Part shown: positions 14,640 through 25,560 of the stretch, in pieces
Numbering within the stretch: position 1 is the stretch's first letter
Layout of the letters: every line of letters starts with the position of its first letter
Origin: Paulinella micropora
Taxonomy: Eukaryota > Cercozoa > Imbricatea > Euglyphida
DNA length: 55,949 nt
Assembly (NCBI GenBank): GCA_009731375.1
Contig: BJOX01000291.1
Span: 505,111-561,059, forward strand
Reading direction: 5' to 3'
Notes under the pieces: generated by a model
What the model saw: only the letters and a program-made list of their open reading frames with translations
The model's database searches: none
Told to the model about the DNA's origin: nothing
Position numbers and translations under genes: made by a program

Positions 14640-15100
14640 TGTTGTTGTTTGTTGTTTGTTGATGTTTGGAACAATGTTTTTTATTGCATATGCACATACA
14701 TACATACATACATTCATGCATGCATGCATACATACATTCATACATACATACATACATACATGCATGCATGCATGCATGCATGCATACATACATACATACA
14801 TACATACATACATGCGTACGTACAAACATGCGAACGTACATACATACATACATACATACATGCATGCATGCATGCATACATACATACATACATACATACA
14901 ATAATACATACATACATACATACATAGCATAGCATAGCATAGCATAGCATAGCATAGCATAGCATGCATGCATGATGCATGCTATGCATGCATGCATACA
15001 GACATACATACATGCATACATACATATCTACATACATACGTACATACGTACATCCATACATGTCAGATCTTATATAATACATGCATACATTATATAAAAT
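14640..15100. repeat. CATA/TGCA array with a unique leader (copy 1)
   Basis: A leader of TTGTTG/TTTG repeats and TTTGGAACAATG runs into CATATGCAC and then a CATA/GCAT tetranucleotide array. An AGCAT pentanucleotide block sits at about 14926-14965. The end reads AGATCTTATATAATACATGC. The same leader, array and end recur at 18440-18850, so this is a duplicated module. The Tyr/His/Ile-repeat open frames here are not genes. Confidence 0.85.
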
Positions 15101-15102
15101 AA

Positions 15103-15105
15103 CAC

Positions 15106-15181
<76 letters not shown>

Positions 15182-15206
15182 GTTATTATTATTATTATTA
15201 TTATTT
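15103..15206. repeat. (TTA)n microsatellite
   Basis: About 100 bp of TTA with two substitutions. It directly precedes a 5'-truncated SINE, so it is probably the tail of an earlier retroposon insertion. Confidence 0.85.
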
Positions 15207-15406
15207 ACCATCTGGGCCCTGTCGCCAGTTCGATTCCCGTCGGTGCCACCAGTATTTTCATTGAACATACCGGTCCGTCTGGAAGTGTTGGAACTGCCCT
15301 TGCGGGGGTGTCATTAGAGCCTATCGTCAATTCTTCGTACTCCCCTCACGGGTGAGACGATGGAGGCGCATGTGCAGAAATGCATCAGCCATTGACAGAG
15401 AAGCAC

Positions 15407-15458
<52 letters not shown>
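15207..15458 (+). mobile_element. tRNA-derived SINE, copy 1 (5'-truncated) with (TTA)n tail
   Basis: It starts inside the tRNA-like head, after box A, at ACCATCTGGGCCCTG. It keeps the box B-like AGTTCGATTCCCG and the body that follows it. It ends ACAGAGAAGCACTATTA with a (TTA)n tail to 15458. Full-headed copies lie at 17523 and 18116. LINE 1 begins exactly at the end of this tail. Confidence 0.85.
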
Positions 15459-15459
<1 letters not shown>

Positions 15460-15460
15460 T

Positions 15461-16024
15461 ACGGTATGGCGGGCCGGGCTGTTTCAGAGGCTAACCCAGA
15501 TGGGGGTACAGGGCAAGTTCTATCGCATCCTGCGGCGTTTTTACCGTAGAACGTCATCGCGAGTGCTAGTCGACGGCGAACTCACTGGTGAAGTGCTGGA
15601 AGAGATGGGAGTTCAGCAAGGGTCGCCGTTGTCACCGTCGCTGTTCAACGTCTTCATGGATGAGTTGACGGTCCGAATTGCGGAAGAGTGGAAGATCGAG
15701 GACCTCAACCGCATCGAAGACATACGGACTCTGCTTTACGCCGACGACGTTGCGGTAATTGCGCATAGTGTCACGGAGCTCCAACAGATTGTAAATGTCG
15801 TGGCGACATTCGTGGAGGACTATCGGCTTGAAATCAACCTGAAACCGGGCAAGACGGAAGTCATGCCGATATACAGGCACGCCAAGTCAAAAAAGTCGCC
15901 CCCATGTGTGAGGTTCCGGGGCAAGGTCCTCAACGTCACCGACCACTACAAATACCTGGGAGTTCTGATCACGGATACCTCTCCGATAAACCGCAAGCGA
16001 AGCGGGCGGCGGAAATCACTGTAG
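15461..16024 (+). pseudogene. Reverse transcriptase fragment of LINE 1
   Basis: This encodes the palm of a LINE-type RT: the GVQQGSPLSPSLFNVFMDE box, then LLYADDVAVIA with the catalytic YADD, then the thumb-side YLGVLITD. The frame is open from inside the SINE tail, so there is no native start. It stops at 16024 after a run of Arg/Lys codons. Homologous sequence resumes in another frame from about 16030-16092, so at least one frame change separates the parts. Confidence 0.85.
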
Positions 16025-16029
16025 CGGGA

Positions 16030-17437
16030 ACGGCTGCCTACTACCCCCTCTGGATTGCCCACGAAGTTCCAGCGCGTCTTAGGCTGATGAATTGGCAGCA
16101 ATTGGTTGGCGCAAAGTTGCTTTACGCATCGGCTTTTGGGAGCTGCCGGGCGCCAACAAGCTGGGTAAGCTTGAGGGCGCGTTGGTAGCGCCCTTGCGGG
16201 TCATTTTGGGTGTTGGTGCACGCACAAACGGCTACATCACCAGGGGTCTAGGCCGCACGCCGAGTTTTAGCATCCTTGCCAAAGCGGCCCGGCTTCGGTT
16301 CCTGGGTCGCATCGAGCTCCTGGGTAACACAGCGCTAACACGCAGGCTTTACAACACGGGTCGGTGCAAATGGAAGGAAGATACGGAAAATTTGATCTTG
16401 GCAGATCACAGGCTGCGGGAGGGCTTGGATGCGCTCAAGCGGGTCGTGAACGAAGATGGCACGGTAGATGATAAGGACTGGCGAACCGCCCTGGCGAACT
16501 GGAACGAGGTGGTAAAGCAATGGTCTGTCCGGCAGGAAGTAGCTGGCTGGAAGCGGCAGGCTGAGCCCTCTGATGGGCTTAGGGTGCTGCTTAGCCAGAT
16601 GTCTTCCCGCTCTGCTTTTCCACGTTGGCGGGCGCTGGAGGTGGGAGGTCACAACCTTATCAAAGGCGATTGTTGAGCTGCAACAATCGCCTCCGCCTCT
16701 ACCGATCCAAATTTGGCTCATGCTCGCCGGACTGCCCAAGCTGTTTCGTCTTGTGTGATACTGGGGTTAACGAGTCGTTACGTCACTTCCTGCTGCATTG
16801 CCCGATGTTTGCGAGCTCTCGTGAGGCACTGTTTAAGTTTATCGATGAGGCGCAAGCCCGCAAGCCTCGCATGCTGAATAGAGGAGGGCTCTATCATAGG
16901 GAGCTGCGGGAGGCCGAGGAAATGAGGCTCTTCAAAGAAGAATGGCTGAAGGGGGAGGATGAAAAGATGGCGGCGATGCTCGGCGTTATGTTTATCCCTA
17001 TCCCTGAGGATGAAAAGATGGCGGCGATGCTCGGCGTTATGTTTATCCCTATCCCTGAGGAGGTGGAGGTGGAGTTAGGGAGGTTTGTTGCCATCTGGAA
17101 GGAGTGGGAGGAGCTGGAGGCACAGTTCACGGAGGCTGAGGGGGCGGAGGAGGAGGTGATCGACCTCACGGTCGTTCAGGGGGTGGGTAGAAGGAGGAGG
17201 GGGAGGCCTAGTCAGGTAGAATGTCTGGCTAGATCTGTTGTAGGTGGAGGCCAGCGCAGCATCGCGGACCTCTTCTCGGCAGATAACTCCTCTCACTCCT
17301 TGCACCCACTTGCACATGCACAGCACGCTCACTTGCACATTGCACCGCCAGTCGAGTCTTTGGAGCGGAGCCGCGTCACCAAACGGCCCCGTGATACCAA
17401 TGGAGGCACATGTCCGACAGGATCAAAGGCCAATTGA
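16030..17437 (+). pseudogene. C-terminal part of the LINE 1 ORF, frame-shifted
   Basis: Two overlapping frames (to 16676, then from about 16625 to 17437) cover the region after RT. The second contains a Cys/His cluster (CSPDCPSC...HFLLHC, near 16720-16805) typical of the C-terminus of many LINE ORF2 proteins, and a basic GRRRRGRPS stretch like an AT-hook. A perfect 51-bp tandem duplication (about 16948-17050) repeats the peptide DEKMAAMLGVMFIPIPE. RNase H was not recognised. The frame breaks make this copy inactive. Confidence 0.7.
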
Positions 17438-17447
17438 CTGATAAGTC

Positions 17448-17522
<75 letters not shown>

Positions 17523-17682
17523 GGACACCGTGATAGCCCAGTGGTCAAGTTCTACCATCTGGGCCCTGTCGCCAGTTCGATTCCCGTCGGTGCCACCAGT
17601 ATTTTCATTGAACATACCGGTCTATTTCTGGACCAGTATTTTCATTGAACATACCGGCCCGTCTGGAAGTGTTGGAACTGCC
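17523..17682 (+). mobile_element. tRNA-derived SINE, copy 2, cut by a gap
   Basis: The complete tRNA-like head has a box A-like TGATAGCCCAGTGG near 17531 and a box B-like AGTTCGATTCC near 17574. A CACCG/CGGTG acceptor-like pairing precedes CCACCA. A 35-bp segment starting CAGTATTTTCATTGAACATA is tandemly duplicated in the body. Ns (17683-18075) remove the rest. Confidence 0.85.
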
Positions 17683-18075
17683 NNNNNNNNNNNNNNNNNN
17701 NNNNNNNNNNNNNNNNNNNNNNNNNNNNNNNNNNNNNNNNNNNNNNNNNNNNNNNNNNNNNNNNNNNNNNNNNNNNNNNNNNNNNNNNNNNNNNNNNNNN
17801 NNNNNNNNNNNNNNNNNNNNNNNNNNNNNNNNNNNNNNNNNNNNNNNNNNNNNNNNNNNNNNNNNNNNNNNNNNNNNNNNNNNNNNNNNNNNNNNNNNNN
17901 NNNNNNNNNNNNNNNNNNNNNNNNNNNNNNNNNNNNNNNNNNNNNNNNNNNNNNNNNNNNNNNNNNNNNNNNNNNNNNNNNNNNNNNNNNNNNNNNNNNN
18001 NNNNNNNNNNNNNNNNNNNNNNNNNNNNNNNNNNNNNNNNNNNNNNNNNNNNNNNNNNNNNNNNNNNNNNNNNNN
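17683..18075. other. Assembly gap (393 N)
   Basis: The gap interrupts SINE copy 2 and ends in (TTA)n that leads to SINE copy 3. The simplest reading is that it hides the SINE body and its tail. Confidence 0.95.
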
Positions 18076-18106
<31 letters not shown>

Positions 18107-18115
18107 GTTATTGTT

Positions 18116-18432
18116 CCGTGATAGCCCAGTGGTCAAGTTCTACCATCTGGGCCCTGTCGCCAGTTCGATTCCCGTCGGTGCCACCAGTATTTTCATTGAA
18201 CATACCGCTCCGTCTGGACCAGTATTTTCATTGAACATACCGGTCCGTCTGGAAGTGTTGGAACTGCCCTTGCGGGGGTGTCATTAGAGCCTATCGTCAA
18301 TTCTTCGTACTCCCCTCACGGGTGAGACGATGGAGGCGCATGTGCAGAAATGCATCAGCCATTGACAGAGAAGCACTATTATATTATTATTACTATTATT
18401 ATTATTATTAATATTATTATTATTATTAATAT
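18116..18432 (+). mobile_element. tRNA-derived SINE, copy 3 (full length)
   Basis: The most complete copy has the box A-like region at about 18119-18133, box B near 18160, the 35-bp internal duplication and the body (GCGGGGGTGTCATTAGAGCC). The 3' end ATGGAGGCGCATGTGC...GAAGCACTATTA is followed by an imperfect TTA tail to about 18432. Transcription would be by RNA polymerase III from the internal boxes (knowledge of tRNA-SINEs). It is too diverged in the anticodon region to be a working tRNA gene. Confidence 0.85.
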
Positions 18433-18439
18433 TGTAATT

Positions 18440-18555
18440 GTTGCAATTGTTGTTGTTGTTGTTGTTTGTTGTTTGTTGTTGTTTGGAACAATGTTTTTCA
18501 TTGCATATGCACGCACATACATACATACATACATGCATGCATGCATGCATACTTA

Positions 18556-18591
<36 letters not shown>

Positions 18592-18850
18592 GCGTACGTA
18601 CAAACATGCGTACGTATGTACATACATACAGACAGACATACATAAATACATACATATGTACATACATGCATAGTAAAATACATACATACATGCATAGTAA
18701 AATACATACATACATACATACATGCATGCATGCATACATACATAGCATAGCATAGCATAGCAAAGCAAAGCATAGCATAGCATAGCATGCATACATACAT
18801 ACATATGTACATACATACATACATACACGTAAGATCTTATACATGCATAC
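18440..18850. repeat. CATA/TGCA array with leader (copy 2)
   Basis: The same leader (TTGTTG, TTTGGAACAATG, CATATGCAC), CATA/GCAT array, AGCAT block and AAGATCTTATACATGC end as at 14640-15100. A CATAGTAAAATA unit is doubled at about 18664-18712. It supports a segmental duplication that carried SINE and array together. Confidence 0.85.
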
Positions 18851-19070
18851 ATTACATAACATAACATAACATAACATAACATGAACATAACATAACATAA
18901 CATAACATAACATAACATAACATAACATGACATAACATAACATAACATAAAAGGACATAACACAACATAACATACGTAACTTAAGCTAATATAACATACC
19001 AAAACATAACATAACATAACATAACATAACATAACATAACATAACATAACATAACATAACAAAACATAGC
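18850..19070. repeat. ACATA pentanucleotide array
   Basis: About 200 bp of (ACATA)n with a few interruptions. It follows directly on the CATA array. Confidence 0.9.
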
Positions 19071-19665
19071 AAAAAGGCCGTTTTGCAGGACTTTGCAGAG
19101 GAAGACCATGGCCTGCACGAAAGCAACATTACAAAAATAAGTATTTCATTCACTTAGTACAAGTGTGCTGCATGCATGCAAGCAAGCACAGTATACCTTG
19201 GCCTCATATCTCCCTTGGTCTGCCAGCACCTGATGCAAAGTTCTCTTTTTGCCCCCGAGCATGTTCGTCTGCAGAAACAAGTAAACTGAAAAAATCGGGA
19301 AAAAGGCAATCGAAAGAACACACTTACATAAGACAAGAGCATATGTAAATGGGCATACACAACAACTAAAATAACAGTAGACTACTAATAACACAAATCC
19401 TACAGGAAGAAGACAAAGCAAAAAGTCTTGCCAAGTGGTTCAAAAAAAAACAGACAATTTGGGCCGGCCAGTTTAATATCCGTTGTTTGCTGTAGATTCT
19501 TTCACCTTTACCCAAAAACCTTCCAAATTCTTTGTCGTTTTGCAAAAATTCAAACTGGCCAAGGGAGTTCTCAAGGGGTCGTTGGTAGGTGTGTTCTTCA
19601 TGTTGTGTGTCACAGGTACGTCGACATCTCATCCGACTCAAGAAGAGGTCTTTTCTGCTTTTCTT
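19071..19665. other. Unassigned stretch
   Basis: Mixed composition with several short frames on both strands (for example 19366-19641 minus). None carries a recognisable domain. No repeat was seen. Confidence 0.3.
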
Positions 19666-19669
19666 TGTT

Positions 19670-20158
19670 GAATCCTTTTTTTTTTTTTTCTTTTTTTGTT
19701 AAGCCAGGAGCTTGGATGGCTTTCCCGCGTCGCGTCGGACTGACAACAGGTCTCCTTCTTCGTCCTTTCTTTCTTTTCCCTCATACTTTGTAATCCTTCC
19801 TTTCTTTCGATTCTTTCTTTTTTATCTTTTCTCTCTTCCACTCTTTTCTCTCTTTTCTTTCTTTTTTATTTTCTTCTTTCTTTTTTCTTTTTTATTTTCT
19901 TTCTTCTGTTCTATTTCTTCTTTCTTCTCTTTCGTTTCGTTTCTTTCTTTCTTTCGATCTCTCTCTCTTCTTTCCTTTTTTTCTCTTTTCTTTCCGCCTT
20001 TTTTTCTTTTCTCTTTCTTTTCTTTTTCTCTTTCTCTTGCCGTTACACTGGTAATCCTCTCTTTTCTCTCTTTCTTCTTTTCTTTTCTTTGTTCTTTTCT
20101 CTCCTTTCTTTTCTTTCCTTTCTTTTTTCTTTTTTTTCTTTTCTATCCTTCTCGTATA

Positions 20159-20233
<75 letters not shown>

Positions 20234-21230
20234 AACACACGCACACTAGACACACACACACACACAAAGTCTCTCTTGCTTCTTTAAATTTCAGAACTCT
20301 TTTCGTTCCATTCGTTTTCTCTCTTTTTTGTTCTCTTTCTTTTTTCTTTTCTTTTCTTTCTTTCTTTTGCCCTCATACTTTGTAATCCTTCCTTTCTTCC
20401 TCTCTTTTCTTTCTTTTCTTTTTTATTTTCTTTCTTTTGTTTTATTTCTTCTCTTTCTTTCGATCTTTTTGTTCTCTTTCTTTCTTTCTTTTTCTTTCTT
20501 TCTTTCTTTTGCCCTCATACTTTGTAATCCTTCCTTTCTTTCTTTCTTCCTCTCTTTTCTTTCTTTTCTTTTTTATTTTCTTTCTTTTGTTTTATTTCTT
20601 CTCTTTCTTCTCTTTCTTTCGATCTCTCTCTCTCTCTTTTCTCAAGTTCCTTTTTTCTCTTTTCTTCCCGCCTTGTTTCTTTTCTCTTTCTTTTCTTTTT
20701 CTTTTTCTCTTGCCCTTACACTTGGTAATCCTTTTCTCTGTTCTTTTCTGTCCTTTCTTTTCTTTCCTTTCTTTTTTCTCTTTTCCTTTCCGTCTTTTTT
20801 CTTTTCTCTCTTGTCTTTTCTCTTTCTCTTGCCCTTACACTTGGTAATCCTTCCTTTCTCTCTTTTCTTTGTTCTTTTCTTTCTTTTTTACTTTTCTTTT
20901 TCTCTGCCTCTGGCTGTCTTTTCTTTTTCGTTTTCTTTTCTCTCCGAGTCTCCCTCTCTTGAGTTCTTTCCTTTTTCTATGGCCCTTACACTTGATAATC
21001 TTCCTTTCTTTTCTTTGTCAGTTCTTTTCTCTCTCTCTCTCTCTCTTGGATTTCACGTTCTTTCTTTTTTTGTGTGTTTTCCGCTTTTTTTTTCTTTTCT
21101 TTTGCCCTTACACTTGGTAATCCTTCTTTTCTCTTTTCTTTTTTACTTTCTTTTCTTTCTCTTTGCCTGTCTTTTTCGTTTCTTTTCTCTCCCTCTATTT
21201 TCTTTCTCTTCCCCCCCCCTCATGGTAAGT
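19670..21230. repeat. 1.5-kb polypyrimidine tract with a periodic internal motif
   Basis: The plus strand is almost only C and T for 1.5 kb, including a (CT)n block at 20167-20232. A non-pyrimidine motif, GCCCTTACACTTGGTAATCC or a variant, recurs with its TAATCC part near 19791, 20052, 20382, 20524, 20726, 20845, 20996 (degenerate) and 21117. The tract is therefore a diverged satellite with units of about 120-330 bp. The Phe/Ser/Leu open frames through it are composition artefacts. Confidence 0.85.
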
Positions 21231-22305
21231 CAAAGAGGGTTGGTGGAGTGTAAATAATTCTGAAAGTGAAGACGGTTTGTTTACTATTAATAATAAATCT
21301 GGTATTAATAATTCTGAAAGTGAAGTTTGTTGATTTATTAAAATGAAGTTATTTTCAATTGTACGAGTACGTATATTAAGACCGATATATTCTATACACT
21401 GATATGAAAAACAAACGTTCGACCTTCATTATTAAAATATTAAAAAAGTTGAAAATGCTCTTAAAAAAGTTATATGTATAAAAAATATAATTGCTTTTAA
21501 CTTTTTTGAAAAATCAGATCATTTTTATAAGATAGAATTTTTTATAAGATAGAAATTTTTTATAAGCTAGAACTCTTTATAAGATAGAAATTTTTATATA
21601 AATGTTGATAAAAAATGTGATTACTTGAATGTCGCTAATTATAATTATAGTGATCAGCTGATAATCGACTTAGTATTAGGTACATGCCACGGGCCAGTAA
21701 AATAAAATTGACTCTCAATGTGTTGAGTTCCGACCAATACATTTAACAATTTATTGCCAAGAATATCGTTCACTGCTGATTCACTGTGTCACCTAGTCAC
21801 TTGTCATGGACGAGACAGAAGTACCTCTATATTTTTGTACTACTGTATCTCAAGTCACTTCAACTCATTGCACTTGAAAATTTAAATTACTCTCGGACAC
21901 ACCGGGCCTTGACACCGTGCCTTGGAGTCAGTGCCACTCCAGTCAGGATCTATCTTGCAGCAGCCTCTGACAGTGGGTTAGTCATGATCAGGTTGAATCG
22001 AAAATTGCTTCACCGTGCCACTGTCTGAGTTAGCCTACCACGCCCGGCTCAGGCGGCCTCAATACGTAGTACTTACAGGAGTCAGCCTGAGACTTGAACG
22101 AGGTTGACACTGTACCGGGGGTAATATAACGCACTCACGATTTTCGTAGAGCCTACTCGGAATGATCACATGGAAATTGAGAGGCGGTCGATGCAGAAGC
22201 TACTTGAAGCCTTTTAAGAGACTCTGCTCAATAAAAGCATATTCAAGTTCTAGACATTTGCCTGAGCTCAATGTTCACTAGACTGGGACCCAGACTTCAG
22301 AGGTT
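21231..22305. other. AT-rich non-coding stretch with a short minisatellite
   Basis: At about 21525-21598 a unit of about 20 bp (TTTATAAGATAGAAATT) recurs four times. The remainder up to the Copia target site holds no gene I can support. Confidence 0.45.
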
Positions 22306-22310
22306 GAAGA

Positions 22311-22622
22311 CGTTGTAATGTACTGTGAATAGTTACTCTACCTAGTCAATTTCACGGTAATTTGGATAGTCTTAGTCATAGTCAGGTTCATAGGCAGGAC
22401 AGTTATTAATACCTTTATTACTGACAAGGACACTTTCTAGAGTATTCGCGAATCATAGTCTGGAATGCCTAGAATCAAGTGAGCATTACCAATCTGTTAA
22501 GGTCATTACATTTTGTGTGACCCAAATTCCAAAGTCATTAAAAGTCTTTTCTTCTGTTATTCTTTACACTTAGCGGGGTAGCTTCCCTAAACTCTGCGTA
22601 TTGAGGGAGATAGATTCCGTTG
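22311..22622 (+). repeat. 5' LTR of the Copia element
   Basis: 312 bp, starting CGTTGTAATGTACTGTGAAT and ending GAGATAGATTCCGTTG. It is nearly identical to 29138-29452, which has a 3-bp extra CCG-type difference near the start. It does not begin with the canonical TG; a C replaces it in both copies, so the source element already had it. The boundary is fixed by the GAAGA target duplication. Confidence 0.9.
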
Positions 22623-22736
22623 GTTATGAGCCTTGACAAGGAGGCAAGCGTGCCGAAGCACGTATTGAGTTAAGTTCCCATTTTCGAGGGCGATGACCAA
22701 AGCTTTTGGCCTTGGTCAAGCAAGTTTCAGAAGCAT

Positions 22737-24341
22737 ATGCAGGGAGTATCTGTCCACGTGGCAGAGATGGTATCTGTGGCATTGGCTGACCCAGCTAAAG
22801 CCAAAAGGAATTTTCCTTACGACGAAGCAAGGGCTAAGGCGGCCCAAGACTTAGAAGAGCCCGACACGCCCATAAGTGATAGTGAGGAAGATGAAGAGTC
22901 AGATGCATCTCAGAGAGGAAGACAGAGACCCCAGACAAAGAAAGAAGATCACAAAAAACCAGACGATTGGGATAAAATGACAGCAGAACAAAAGAGAGAG
23001 TGGAAAGAGAAAGAAGCGAGAAAGAAGAAAAGACTAAGTAGAAAACAACATACAAGAAGAAAGACAGCTATCCGCAAAGAGAAGAAATATTATGAAAGGA
23101 TGAAAACTTTGCAGTTATGTCTGTCTGTGGCTTTTTCCAAAGACAATGTATCTAACTTCCTGCGAACACAGAAGACTAAAGGACCTATTGAAGAGTTGAT
23201 AGTAGTCAGAGATCAGTGGGGATGCATTTCCGGAGCAGGTAGGTACATGTTAGAGGAAGATTTTGAGAGAACGAGGCCAAGGGCAGGTGAGAGATATGTA
23301 GACTGGCTAAATGAATTTCTCGCAAAGAAAATCCAGCTAGAAAGTTTACGTGGAACACCATTTTCCGATGAGGAAGCAAAGAGAAAGCTATTTAAGAAAT
23401 TACGCTACCATCCAGCTTTCGGTGATAAATTTCAGGTGGACCACTATGATCTACCGGCCAGACTAAGACCAAATTTCTCGGAACTATGCGAAGCATCTAA
23501 GGAAAGATGGAAAATGTGGGAAGAAAAAGAAAGACGTAACAGATTCCGTGAAAGAAAAGCTCAAATACGCAAACATAACAACATGAAATCTCGGGATGGC
23601 AAGCAGCAGCAAGAGACCAATCTCCTAATGGATAACAAAGGGAAAAGGGGAGACAACAAAACGGGACCAAAGACAGCTCCAAACTGGACACTCAAAGTCA
23701 CGTGTTTTGGATGGGATGCCAAAGGCCATACCATGAGATATTGTCCTGTGATTTCGGAAAAGTTCCGCAAAGAAGGAAAAATGAAGCGGAATCAAACAGA
23801 AGACAAGACCACAGAACAAGAAAAGAACGAACAAAAGAACAATTACAAGAACAAAAAGAAACCATTTTACAAGAAAAAGAAAGCACTCACTTTGATCACA
23901 ACCGACAACGACAAAAACGAAAGCGAACAAAGTGACTCTGATACAAACACTGCTTTAATCCATATGGGGAACACTTTTGATAAGAGCGATGATGATGAGG
24001 AGGAAAGAGAAAAAGAAGAGCAACCAAGCTCACTTCACCACGAATCTTCAAGTCCCCAAGCCTTTTTGAACGATACAAAGACTACACCTAGGGTAGGAAA
24101 TAGACGTAGTGAGAGAGGAGAAGGACGGGAAGTGCGGTTAGTATCGGCCACCCTACGAGGTTCCTCCTCACTACGGGGAGAAGGAAAGGAAGTGCGGTTA
24201 GTTTCCGCCACCTCACGATGTTCCCCAGTCATCCCTAACCCTAACGAAACTCCGAGGCTTGAAAGTTCTTACGGAGTCACAACTGACACGAAATGTGAAG
24301 GAATAAACAGACGCAAAAAAACAGTGTTATGTTTCCGTTGA
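22737..24341 (+). CDS. Copia Gag polyprotein part with altered zinc knuckle
   Basis: A 534-codon frame from an ATG 115 bp after the LTR. The N-terminal third is acidic, then Lys/Arg-rich. The middle (about residues 120-260) has the helical look of a Copia Gag (a UBN2-type region), including DWLNEFLAKKIQLESLRG. Near residue 325 a CCHC zinc knuckle is recognisable as CFGWDAKGHTMRYC, but the second cysteine of the usual C-x2-C is Trp, so metal binding is doubtful. The C-terminal 200 residues are Lys/Glu/Asn-rich low complexity. Gag would package the RNA in the virus-like particle. A possible earlier ATG at 22693 is in another frame. Confidence 0.75.
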   Translation: MQGVSVHVAEMVSVALADPAKAKRNFPYDEARAKAAQDLEEPDTPISDSEEDEESDASQRGRQRPQTKKEDHKKPDDWDKMTAEQKREWKEKEARKKKRLSRKQHTRRKTAIRKEKKYYERMKTLQLCLSVAFSKDNVSNFLRTQKTKGPIEELIVVRDQWGCISGAGRYMLEEDFERTRPRAGERYVDWLNEFLAKKIQLESLRGTPFSDEEAKRKLFKKLRYHPAFGDKFQVDHYDLPARLRPNFSELCEASKERWKMWEEKERRNRFRERKAQIRKHNNMKSRDGKQQQETNLLMDNKGKRGDNKTGPKTAPNWTLKVTCFGWDAKGHTMRYCPVISEKFRKEGKMKRNQTEDKTTEQEKNEQKNNYKNKKKPFYKKKKALTLITTDNDKNESEQSDSDTNTALIHMGNTFDKSDDDEEEREKEEQPSSLHHESSSPQAFLNDTKTTPRVGNRRSERGEGREVRLVSATLRGSSSLRGEGKEVRLVSATSRCSPVIPNPNETPRLESSYGVTTDTKCEGINRRKKTVLCFR

Positions 24342-24441
24342 AAAATCAAAAGGAAAAGGAGTATACGAAAATCACGCGAAACGATTATCTTATGCGAGGT
24401 ACTGCGGATATCACGCAACACAAGACCCAGATTACCCGGAG

Positions 24442-25560
24442 TTGGATTTGTCGGTAAGTCCCGTGTTGCGTCCCCCCAAATCTCCTTACTACCCAGACGA
24501 ACGAGGTCTTAAAGCTGCGGCATTGGAAAAGTCCCATAAAATTTCGCAAAGACTCGTTTTCGGGGAATTTGAAACTTTACGTGACACCAAAATTTCCACA
24601 AGTCCACAAGTTTCGCAAAATATTCCGCAACCACCACATGAGAAAAAGTTTAGCAAACATCATCCATTTTCTAGTCAGCGGACCGGCCAGAGCAAAGAAG
24701 GAAGCGAAGACAGTGGAGTTGATGAGGGAGAGCAACAACAGGTGCCCATTTCTGCCAACAAGTTTGGTAACCAAAAAGGTCCCACCTCACAACAACTCCA
24801 AATATCTAGTTCTAGACAACCCACAGCACTCCCACCAACACAAACAACAAACACGCAACCCATCAACCCTCATGTCATCACTTTGAAAGATATAAATGAA
24901 ATAGCTAAAACGTTGATGAATGAGTGCGTGAGGGGAATGAATGGAGAAGTGATGCATGTTGTGAGTGGCGAGCTAGAGAGAGATGACTTTTTGACCGACA
25001 TAGTGAGAGCAATAGAAAGAGTGTACTTGGATAGAGCAGTCAGACAGAGTCCCATCACTGAACCTCCACAACTCACAGAAGAGAGAGAAGGTGAGGGTAG
25101 AGGAGAGGGAGAACGAGAGACAGAAACAGAGACAGAGACAGAAGGAGAGACAGAGCATGTATTGATACATGTGAGAAAAAGAGTAATGAAAAAGAGAGAC
25201 ATGACAGTACAGGATAGTGGAGCAAGTACAGACATATCATGCAGAGAAGACAGATTGATGGATGTCAATGAGATAGACCCGGTAGAGCTACTGACAGGTA
25301 ATGGAGAGAGGGAGTTGAGTAAGTCAGGTTGAGCTAGGCTGACAGTGATAGATGGAAAAGGACGGCCTAGAGCAGTAGAAATGAAGATTCTACTCGACAC
25401 TACCTTACCAGTTAGCATAGTCTCTACAGGACAGATGGACCACAAACACAACAGATCAGTCATCCACCAACATGGACAGTTAGTAATACTCAAACACCCC
25501 ATCCACATTAACGAGAGTGATATATTAGTAAGGGGGATTAACTCAGAGTATGATATATAG
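24442..25560 (+). pseudogene. Copia protease region, broken
   Basis: The frame 24442-25332 holds a Gln/Ser/Pro-rich linker, an acidic Glu/Thr repeat and then VQDSGASTDIS. That is the aspartic protease active site (D-S-G-A-S is typical of Copia). The rest of the protease fold continues in the next frame (25345-25560), where the segment around SIVSTGQM matches the usual end of the Copia protease/gap region. A TGA and a frame change separate the two parts. The protease would cut the Gag-Pol polyprotein. Confidence 0.75.

Larger units (their letters stand above)
15459..17521 (+). mobile_element. 5'-truncated non-LTR retrotransposon (LINE 1) with (TTA)n tail
   Basis: The element starts abruptly within the RT domain, directly after a (TTA)n run. 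It carries RT and a C-terminal Cys/His region in three frames and ends in its own (TTA)n tail (about 17446-17521). 5' truncation and a simple 3' tail are the signature of target-primed reverse transcription. Its last 60 bp resemble the 3' end of the neighbouring SINEs (shared ATGGAGGCRCATGT and a similar ATTGAC...CTATTATTA end), which marks it as their likely mobilising partner. No endonuclease domain remains. Confidence 0.85.

Noticed and set aside
17523-17595. Functional tRNA gene
   Set aside because: Box A and B are present, but the anticodon arm does not fold properly and the same head recurs with a common body and tail, so it is a SINE head.
19712-21257. Phe/Ser/Leu-rich ORFs of up to 309 codons
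   Set aside because: A pure C/T strand has no stop codon except through rare A or G, so long frames are expected by chance. Overlapping frames are equally open.
24228-24246. Telomere-like CCCTAACCCTAACG
   Set aside because: Only two units, inside the gag coding frame; chance match.
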